A stretch of 64,000 bases of DNA from Thermophilibacter gallinarum (GTDB lineage: Bacteria; Actinomycetota; Coriobacteriia; Coriobacteriales; Atopobiaceae): positions 310,001 through 374,000 of the forward strand of contig NZ_JADCJZ010000002.1 in the NCBI RefSeq assembly GCF_014982725.1, written 5' to 3'. The stretch's first letter is position 1; each line of letters starts with the position of its first letter. The notes below the pieces were generated by a model. It saw nothing but the letters and a program-made list of their open reading frames with translations, made no database searches and was not told the origin of the DNA. Below are positions 25,490 through 32,099 of this stretch, piece after piece. A program made the translations under genes and the position numbers.

Positions 25490-25581
25490 GGAGCGCGCGG
25501 GACAAACATCCGGCGCTCAGACAGCTTGCCGAGAAGAGCGCTCGGCAAGAACTCGCGGCGGACGTTTGTACCGCGCGCCCC
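25490..25581 (+). repeat. Conserved-core hairpin element, copy C (after degV)
   Basis: Arms 25490-25507 and 25564-25581 are complementary over 18 bp with two mismatches. The 54-nt core (25509-25562) differs from copy A at two positions only, including the loop (AAGAGCG versus AAGGGCG). It is in the sense of degV and fills the gap between degV and the convergent MTA/SAH nucleosidase gene. Confidence 0.85.
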
Positions 25582-25591
25582 TGCCCTGCCG

Positions 25592-26293
25592 CTACAGCGA
25601 GGCGACCATGTGGGCGACGATCTGGGCGCAGTGGTGGGCGGCGGCCTGCTCGAACTGGGCGTAGGTGATCGTCTGGCCCTCGGCTCCGGGCTTGTCGGAG
25701 ATGGCGCGCACCACGGCGAAGGGCACGCCGTTCAAGGTTGCCACCTGGGCGATCGCGGCGCCCTCCATCTCGCAGCACGTCGCGCCGAACATGGAGAGGA
25801 TGCGCGCGCGGTCCTCCTCGGCGGAGATGAACTGGTCGCCTGAGGCCACGCGGCCGGCGACGGCGCGGACCTCGGGCGCCACGGCGGCGGCCGTCGAGAG
25901 CGCGACCTCGCGCATGCGGGCGTCGGCGACGAACTCGACGCGCTCGCGGCCGGGGATGAGGCCGGGCGCGTAGCCGAGCGGCGCGAGGGAGAAGTCGTGC
26001 TGGACGCAGTCGGTAGCCACGACGAGGTCGCCCACGTCGAGCCCCTCCGGGTCGAGCGAGCCGGCGATGCCGGTGTTGATCAGGTGCGTGACGTGGAAGC
26101 GGTCGACGAGCGCCTGGGCGCAGACGCCGGCGTTGACCTTGCCGATGCCGCACTTGACGACCACGACGTCCTTCTCGCCGAGGCGCCCCTCGTAGAAGTC
26201 CATGCCCACGGCCGAGGTGACCTCCTGGTCGAAGAGGCGCACGCGCAGGAGCTCGACCTCCACGTCCATGGCCCCGATGATGCCGATCCTCAT
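25592..26293 (-). CDS. mtnN: 5'-methylthioadenosine/S-adenosylhomocysteine nucleosidase
   Basis: 233 residues of the PNP/UDP phosphorylase superfamily. Motifs include IGIIGAMDVEVELL, LINTGIAGSLDP, ATCCEMEGAAIAQVA (ribose-binding Met-Glu) and VRAISDKPG with the catalytic Asp. It removes adenine from SAH and MTA. It lies 9 bp downstream of luxS, giving the two enzymes of the S-ribosylhomocysteine route side by side. Confidence 0.96.
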   Translation of the reverse strand: MRIGIIGAMDVEVELLRVRLFDQEVTSAVGMDFYEGRLGEKDVVVVKCGIGKVNAGVCAQALVDRFHVTHLINTGIAGSLDPEGLDVGDLVVATDCVQHDFSLAPLGYAPGLIPGRERVEFVADARMREVALSTAAAVAPEVRAVAGRVASGDQFISAEEDRARILSMFGATCCEMEGAAIAQVATLNGVPFAVVRAISDKPGAEGQTITYAQFEQAAAHHCAQIVAHMVASL

Positions 26294-26302
26294 GCGGTCC
26301 CC

Positions 26303-26791
26303 CTAGCTCTCGGGATAGAAGAGGTGCTCTTCGTCGATGTGCGCGAGCGTCCGCTCCACGTAGCGGCGCGCCCACCACTTGGCCATGGCGAGGTCCGAGT
26401 CGTGCCAGTTGCCGCAGTCGCGCGGCTCGGCCCCGGGAATCGGTCCCTCGAAGTCGCGGACGAACTCGAAGGCCGAGCGCACGAGCGGCGCCACCTCGGC
26501 GGACGTGAGCTCGCCGAACATGACCAGGTAGAAGCCCGTGCGACAGCCCATCGGCCCGAAGTAGACCACGCGGTCGCGCCAGGCGGGGTCGTTGCGCAGG
26601 TACGTTGCCCCCAGGTGCTCGACGGCGTGCATGACGGCCGTGTCCATGACCGGCTCCCGGTTGGGTGCCGTCACGCGCAGGTCGAAGGTCGTCACGACGC
26701 AGCCCGTGTCAGGGTCGCGGTCCACGCGGGACACGTAGACGCCCGGCTCCAGGGCCAGGTGGTTGACGGTGAAGCTCGCGATCTTGTCCAT
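26303..26791 (-). CDS. luxS: S-ribosylhomocysteine lyase LuxS
   Basis: 162 residues from ATG 26791. The metal site is intact: His55-xx-Glu58-His59 (HAVEH) and Cys126 (DCGNWH), with the catalytic Cys83 (GPMGCRTGF). It cleaves S-ribosylhomocysteine to homocysteine and DPD, the autoinducer-2 precursor. It is followed by mtnN. A GGCGAGAAGAAC motif sits in its 5' leader, 23 bp before the start. Confidence 0.97.
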   Translation of the reverse strand: MDKIASFTVNHLALEPGVYVSRVDRDPDTGCVVTTFDLRVTAPNREPVMDTAVMHAVEHLGATYLRNDPAWRDRVVYFGPMGCRTGFYLVMFGELTSAEVAPLVRSAFEFVRDFEGPIPGAEPRDCGNWHDSDLAMAKWWARRYVERTLAHIDEEHLFYPES

Positions 26792-26870
26792 GGGGCCTCC
26801 CTGAGACACGGTTCTTCTCGCCCCACAGTGTAGCGGGTCTGATCGTCGACAGGACGCTCGGAACATAACG

Positions 26871-26903
26871 CGCCCCTCTCGCTGAGGGGTGGCGAGAGGG
26901 GCG
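26871..26903 (-). terminator. Perfect 12-bp hairpin after the surface phosphoesterase gene
   Basis: CGCCCCTCTCGC (26871-26882) pairs perfectly with 26892-26903 around a 9-nt loop. It lies 24 bp after the stop of the large phosphoesterase gene and between it and the luxS upstream region. The following bases are only mildly T-rich. Confidence 0.55.
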
Positions 26904-26926
26904 CGCGGGGAGAGCTGCCTGTGGGA

Positions 26927-29539
26927 CTACTCCCCGAGATCACCCCTCATGCGGGCTCCGACGCCCGCGGCGAGAGCGGCGCCGCCGAGCGCGGTTGCGA
27001 GGACCGCGGCCGCGGCGTTGGTGGGATCGTCGGTCTTGGGCAGGCTGCCGTTGCCGCCGCTGTCGTCGTTGCCGCTCTGGCCGGCATTGCCGGAGTTGCC
27101 GCCCTGGGCCGGCTTGCTCTTCTCGACCGCCTCGATGGCGGAGGCGAGGTCGGCCCGAGCGTCGGCGACCTGGGCCTCGGTCGCGTTGGGGTCGCTCATG
27201 AGACGCAGCGCCGCGGCGAGGGCCGCGTAGTATCGGTCGAGCGCCGCCCGCGAGGCGCCGGCGAGCTCGAGGTCCTCCGCCTGGTCGATGACCTCCTGCA
27301 GCTCCGACTTGTCCACGACGTCCTCGTCCCCGCCGGGATCGCTGGGCAGGGTCGCCGTCGCGTCGAGCGAGAAGTCGTGGTCCGTCGCGACGCTGTCGTC
27401 GTGGGCGAGCGTGCCGAGAGCGTTCTGCGCGAGCGCGGGGACCGGCTGGCCGAAGAGGGAGAGGTCGGCGAGCAGACCCGCGAGCGTGGTGCCAAGGTCG
27501 ACGCCCAGCGTGCCCGTGAGCATGTCGAGAAGGTCCTGGACGTTCTCCGCCATGCCCGCGACGGCGCTGACCGCAAGCCCGCTCAAGCCGTTGTCGGTCT
27601 TGACGAGCAGGGAGGTGAGGTCGAGGGAGAGGCCCGTCGTGAGGTCGGTGAGCGTCGCGTCGGAAAGGCCTGAGTTGACACCGGAGGCGACGATAGTCGA
27701 GAGCAGGGCCGGCGTGCCCTCGATGGCGGTCTCCACCCACCCCTCGGTCTTCTCGTCACCCATGAGGTGGGCCTGGTAGCAGAAGTCGACGAGGTCGAGC
27801 AGGCTGTGGGGCGCCTCGTCCACCGGGGACTCGATGAGGGTCCTCACCAGCATGTCGACGATGGAGAGGAGCCTCTGCTGCCCGTCCTCGGAGAGCGCGT
27901 CGGCATCGACCTCCGCATAGAGCTTCTCGAGGAACGCGGAGAGCGAGTCGGCCGTGATGGCGACGAGCGGCTCCGCGTCCGAGGCCTCGATGGCACGAGA
28001 GGAGAACGCCCTGACGATCTCTCGCTCGAGATCGGGATCCAGGGAGAGACTGACCTCCTGCGCGTCGCCCGTGTCCTTGTAGCGCCACGCCTCTATGCGC
28101 TGGGACGCGGGATTGTAATAGATGCTCAAGTCAATGGTAATGATGAGGACCTTGACGGAAACCTTGAAGCCGCTGGCGATGTCCTGCGGAAGGATGCCCG
28201 TGACGAGACCCCACAGCGCCGCGTTGAGGCTCTCCTCGGTCACGCCGGCAAAGGAGTCGCCGCCGAGCGAGGGCAGCAGGCTCGCGAGGATGCCCTTGAT
28301 GCCCAAGGGCGCGTACTGCGCGAGCAGCGGCTGCACGAACATCCCGCCGAGCATGGTCTGGACGGAGTCCACGGTGAGCGTGCGCTCCTTGCCGTAGGCG
28401 GTGATGCCGGCGGTGGTGGCCAGGCCGCACTCGTCGAGCGTCACGTCGCCCAGGTCGTGCGAGTCAACCGTCAGCGTGCACGCGAGCTTCTCGCCCCTCT
28501 GCGCGAACTCGAGGGAGCCCATGCGCATGCGGGACGGGTAGGTCACGAGCGATCCGGTCTCGATGTCGTAGATGGTGTTCTCGCTGTAGGTGGCCGCCGC
28601 GATGTCGTTGGCGTGCATGTGACCGGTGAAGACGGCGGAGATGCCGGCCTCAGCGTAGGCCTTGGCCACGGCCTCGTAGTCGTCCACGAGGTACTCGCCA
28701 AAGATGACAGGCTCGTAGCCGAAGTGCGGGACGATGCCGTGGTGCTGGAAGGCGACGACCACGTCACCGGCGGCGCGCGCCTCGCGGGCCTGGTCGCAGA
28801 CCCAGGCGAGAAGGTCGGCGGGGACGTGGCCGCTCGTCTCCTGCGCGAGCGTTCCGTCCTCGGCGGCGACGTTGTACTTGCACGTGTCCACGGCGATCAG
28901 CGTGAGGCCGGGACAGGGGTGGGCGACGTAGCTGAGGCTGCCGTCCGCGGTGCCGTCGGCGTCGTAGACGACCGTGTCCGTGTAGCCGCACTCGGCCCAG
29001 AGGGACTTGTAGGTCATAGGGTCGGTGCGCTCGGCGTCCACGGAGCTGCCACCGGAGAAGTCCTTGCCATGGTGGTTGTTGAGGTCGTGATTGCCGTTGA
29101 TCACGTAGAACTGCGTGTCGACGCCGGCATCGGCGAGCTGCTGCCTGGCGGCGGCAAAGCGGTCGCGCACCCACTCGTGACAGACGCGCTCGCCGTCCTT
29201 GGTGAGGTCACCGGGAACGAGGACCATGTCCGGCTTGGCGGCCACGACGTCGGCGAGCGCCTTGTCCAGGATGTCCGAGCTCTCGCGGAACATCTTGCGG
29301 TCGGAGTTCTCAGCCGTCGTGTAGTCGGGGCAGTCGCTCCAGAGGTCCGGCGAGAAGAGGTGGACGTCGCTCATGACGGCAAACGTGAACTTCTCGGGAT
29401 AGCTCGTCCCGTCCTCGGCGGCGCGGGCGGTCTCGGGGCCAGATGCCGCGATGGCGGTGGCCCCTCCCATGGCTATGGACAGCTTCAGGAAGCTGCGGCG
29501 AGAAACGCCCCCATCCAGACGAGTGGTTCCCCTGGGCAT
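26927..29539 (-). CDS. Tat-exported, LPxTG-anchored metallophosphoesterase
   Basis: 870 residues. A twin-arginine signal (SRRSFLKLS, residues 13-21) ends near ARAAEDG. The calcineurin-like phosphoesterase domain spans about residues 50-380 with SDVH (57-60), GDLTKDG, NGNHD and GHMH metal motifs. Several hundred helical residues with no recognised domain follow, then a linker and LPKTD (833-837) with a hydrophobic segment and basic end, a sortase signal. A folded metalloenzyme exported by Tat and fixed to the wall is an uncommon pairing. The substrate is unknown. Confidence 0.9.
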   Translation of the reverse strand: MPRGTTRLDGGVSRRSFLKLSIAMGGATAIAASGPETARAAEDGTSYPEKFTFAVMSDVHLFSPDLWSDCPDYTTAENSDRKMFRESSDILDKALADVVAAKPDMVLVPGDLTKDGERVCHEWVRDRFAAARQQLADAGVDTQFYVINGNHDLNNHHGKDFSGGSSVDAERTDPMTYKSLWAECGYTDTVVYDADGTADGSLSYVAHPCPGLTLIAVDTCKYNVAAEDGTLAQETSGHVPADLLAWVCDQAREARAAGDVVVAFQHHGIVPHFGYEPVIFGEYLVDDYEAVAKAYAEAGISAVFTGHMHANDIAAATYSENTIYDIETGSLVTYPSRMRMGSLEFAQRGEKLACTLTVDSHDLGDVTLDECGLATTAGITAYGKERTLTVDSVQTMLGGMFVQPLLAQYAPLGIKGILASLLPSLGGDSFAGVTEESLNAALWGLVTGILPQDIASGFKVSVKVLIITIDLSIYYNPASQRIEAWRYKDTGDAQEVSLSLDPDLEREIVRAFSSRAIEASDAEPLVAITADSLSAFLEKLYAEVDADALSEDGQQRLLSIVDMLVRTLIESPVDEAPHSLLDLVDFCYQAHLMGDEKTEGWVETAIEGTPALLSTIVASGVNSGLSDATLTDLTTGLSLDLTSLLVKTDNGLSGLAVSAVAGMAENVQDLLDMLTGTLGVDLGTTLAGLLADLSLFGQPVPALAQNALGTLAHDDSVATDHDFSLDATATLPSDPGGDEDVVDKSELQEVIDQAEDLELAGASRAALDRYYAALAAALRLMSDPNATEAQVADARADLASAIEAVEKSKPAQGGNSGNAGQSGNDDSGGNGSLPKTDDPTNAAAAVLATALGGAALAAGVGARMRGDLGE

Positions 29540-29691
29540 ACGGACTCCTCTCTCGACGTCTGCGGACGATCCGGCAGACGGGTTTCACCAGAGAGGGACA
29601 CTACGCCCCGAACAACAGGGAACGGTAAGGCACCCGCATCGATTTGCGGCGTGCTTTCGTAAGGCGGGGCAAGCGCTCCGTCAAAGGGCAG

Positions 29692-30456
29692 CTACAGCGC
29701 GCTCGCAAGCCAGGGCCTGCCGGAGAGAGCGCGCGCCAGGTGGTCCTGGGCCGTGGAGAAGACCACGTCGGGCTTCACGTGCAGGCGCACCTCCCCCTGC
29801 GTGCCGTAGGCGGTAAACGCCGTGAAGATCACGTCCGTCTCGAACGCGGGGTCGAGAAGGCCGGCGAGCTCGCGCGCCGCCAGCTCGCAGCACTCGTCCG
29901 CCACGGCGTTCAGGTCGGCACCCGGCACCACGGAGATGGGCACGCCGCAGTAGCCGGCGCTCCAGTCGGTGATGCGCGTGAGGGCGGTCTTGGAGAGCAC
30001 CGAGTTGGGGATGACCTCCTCCGCGCCGCCCCGCATGCGGACCGTGGTGCTGCGCCACGTGACGTCGGTGACCTCGCCCGTCACGTCGCCGACGGAGATG
30101 AGGTCGCCGGGCTGGACCGCCTTGCTCAGCATGAGGCTGATGCCGCCGATGATGTTCGAGATCGTGTCCTGCATGCCCAGCGAGACCGCGATGGACACCA
30201 CGCCGAGGGCGGCGACGAAGCCCGCGGGGTCCACGCCGAAGACGGGCCGCATGACGCTGAGCAGGGCGAGCGCCCAGATGACGGCTCGCACGATATTGAT
30301 GAAGAGCGATGCGCTCGGCAGGTTGGAGGCGTCGAGCACCCTGTGCATGAGGCGCACCACCACGCGCTGGATCACGAGCGCTATGGCCACCGCCACGACG
30401 AGCGTGACGCCCTTGTCGAGCCAGCCTCCCAGGTCGATGCCGATGAGGTGCTCCAT
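29692..30456 (-). CDS. MscS-family mechanosensitive channel
   Basis: 254 residues. Three N-terminal helices end in the pore-lining TM3 pattern (AALGVVSIAVSLGMQDTISNIIGGISLM), followed by the MscS beta domain (VQPGDLISVGDVTGEVTDVTWRSTTVRMRGGAEEVIPNSVLSK). These channels open under membrane tension to release solutes. The protein is shorter than E. coli MscS at the C-terminus. The 152-bp gap upstream holds no clear signal. Confidence 0.93.
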   Translation of the reverse strand: MEHLIGIDLGGWLDKGVTLVVAVAIALVIQRVVVRLMHRVLDASNLPSASLFINIVRAVIWALALLSVMRPVFGVDPAGFVAALGVVSIAVSLGMQDTISNIIGGISLMLSKAVQPGDLISVGDVTGEVTDVTWRSTTVRMRGGAEEVIPNSVLSKTALTRITDWSAGYCGVPISVVPGADLNAVADECCELAARELAGLLDPAFETDVIFTAFTAYGTQGEVRLHVKPDVVFSTAQDHLARALSGRPWLASAL

Positions 30457-30474
30457 CGTTATTCCTCTCGTTCG

Positions 30475-31764
30475 CTACCCGGCCGCAGTGCAGTACTCGC
30501 TCAGTATTCCCAGACGCGGCGCCATGTCCTCGACGAGGTCCTCGGCAACGTAGGGGGTAGAGGCGAGCACTGTCCCAAACGCTCCCTCGCCCGCGCGGCG
30601 AATGCCGTCTGCCAGCCCCTCGACGAGCGGAGTCGCCAGACGGCGGAGCGCTGAATCCCTAACGCCAAGCTCGCGAGCGAGCGCACGGAAGCTGTCGGCA
30701 TCCACCTCGTCGATCGTCGGCGCTCCACCGATGCGCATGGCGAGCCTTCGCGGATGGTTCGGGAAGTACGTGGTGCTCACGACGTCATACGCCGGAGCAA
30801 GGCTAACGTGTGCCCCACCATCACGCGCAGGGCGCTCATGTAGGATCGCGTAATTCTTGAGATGCGCGTCGCAGTTTCCCACCAGAAACGCGAGGCACAC
30901 CATCTGAGCGAGCGACGCCACGTCGCGAGCGGGACTGACGCTCCGCCTCCGGAGCAGCTCCGCCATGGCACGGACGCTCCCTCCCTCGAGCTCGGCGTAC
31001 TTGGAGCCACCCGTGATGCCCATCGCCTGCGCCATGTCCTCCTGATGGAGTCTGCCGACCACGAGGCGCTCCCCCGCAGTCGAGACGCGTCTGTCGAACC
31101 TCTCGATGGCGAGCACGGGGTTGCCGACGTCGAGCAGGGCGGTCTGGGCGACCGCCATCCCGCAGAACGCGGCGGCGGACATGCAGAGGTACTCGACCTC
31201 GGGCAGGTCGCGCAGATGGCTCGTCTTGAGGATGTGCGTGCTCGCCGAGAGGCCCATGGGACGAAGCCAGCCCTCGTCGATGGGCATCCCGCGCATATGT
31301 GCCAGGGCGGTCTTGGACTGGGTCCCGGCGAGCGAGAGGCGTGTCGTAACGTTCTCCCGCGCGGTCTGCGAATCGCCCAGAAACATCCCTCTCAACTCGT
31401 CATCGCCAAGGGACGCATACCCCTCGTCGGCCCTTGCGGCCAGACAGGGGTCATCGCAGACGAGCACGTCTCCGACGCACTCCCTCCCACAGATGACGAG
31501 CAGGCTCAGCCAGTCCTCCTCGGAGAGCGCGAGCTCCGAGGCGAGGGTGGCTCGCGCCTGCCCCTCGGCGAGGAGACCCTCGAAATAGGGACGTGCCTCG
31601 ACGACGTCGAACGCCCCCTCCCCCAGGGGGAGCGAGAGCGACAGCGGCGCGGCGTCGGCACGGGCAAGATAGCCAGGGTCATATGAGAAGGAGCCTGACT
31701 CCTCGAGGACACCGACAAGAACCGGGGACAGCCGGGCGAGCCTGTAGACGTAATGGCCCGGCAT
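30475..31764 (-). CDS. HipA-family serine/threonine kinase toxin
   Basis: 429 residues from ATG 31764 behind GGAG. An N-terminal HipA domain (SFSYDPGYL, PLSLSLPLGEGAF, PYFEGLLAEG) precedes the kinase part with STHILKTSH, FCGMAVA, ERFDR, HQEDMAQAMG and FLVGNCDAHLKNYAIL, the catalytic loop, then LAPAYDVVST. HipA kinases phosphorylate proteins such as GltX and induce dormancy. The gene starts 1 bp after its HipB-like partner ends. Confidence 0.93.
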   Translation of the reverse strand: MPGHYVYRLARLSPVLVGVLEESGSFSYDPGYLARADAAPLSLSLPLGEGAFDVVEARPYFEGLLAEGQARATLASELALSEEDWLSLLVICGRECVGDVLVCDDPCLAARADEGYASLGDDELRGMFLGDSQTARENVTTRLSLAGTQSKTALAHMRGMPIDEGWLRPMGLSASTHILKTSHLRDLPEVEYLCMSAAAFCGMAVAQTALLDVGNPVLAIERFDRRVSTAGERLVVGRLHQEDMAQAMGITGGSKYAELEGGSVRAMAELLRRRSVSPARDVASLAQMVCLAFLVGNCDAHLKNYAILHERPARDGGAHVSLAPAYDVVSTTYFPNHPRRLAMRIGGAPTIDEVDADSFRALARELGVRDSALRRLATPLVEGLADGIRRAGEGAFGTVLASTPYVAEDLVEDMAPRLGILSEYCTAAG

Positions 31765-31765
31765 T

Positions 31766-31987
31766 TCAGCTCCTCGGCTCCGCAACGAGGTCGATTCCGA
31801 GCATGGTCAGGACATTCAGCGCCTTCCCCAGCTCGGCACTCTCCTTGCCGTTCTCAAGCTGGGAGAGGAACGTGACGCCCACGCCTGAAAGACCCGCGAG
31901 ATCAGCCTGGGTGATTCCCTGCCTCCTCCGCTCGGATCGAATCAGGGCCGCCAGATCGCCGACGCTTCCCACCTGGATCATGTTCAC
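31766..31987 (-). CDS. HipB-like antitoxin (HTH_XRE)
   Basis: 73 residues with a Cro/C1-type helix-turn-helix: LAALIRSERRRQGITQADLAGLSGVGVTFLSQLENGK. HipB neutralises HipA and represses the pair. It is the first gene of the operon, with three phased operator-like sites upstream. The length matches short HipB proteins. Confidence 0.92.
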   Translation of the reverse strand: MNMIQVGSVGDLAALIRSERRRQGITQADLAGLSGVGVTFLSQLENGKESAELGKALNVLTMLGIDLVAEPRS

Positions 31988-31993
31988 CTCAGC

Positions 31994-32086
31994 TTACGCG
32001 TTCGCAACGATTATCCATTTTGAGAGCGTATTATATGCGTTCGCATAAATCAATCGTCTCATGAACACTACTTATGCGAACGCGAA
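31994..32086 (-). promoter_or_regulatory. Three phased operator-like sites before hipBA
   Basis: TTACGCGTTCGCAA (31994-32007), the dyad TATGCGTTCGCATA (32034-32047) and TATGCGAACGCGAA (32073-32086) share the core GCGTTCGC or its complement. Their centres are 40 and 39 bp apart, close to four helical turns. The last lies just beyond the pcrA stop codon. This fits cooperative HipB binding with looping or wrapping. Confidence 0.75.
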
Positions 32087-32099
32087 AGTCAAAACGCTC

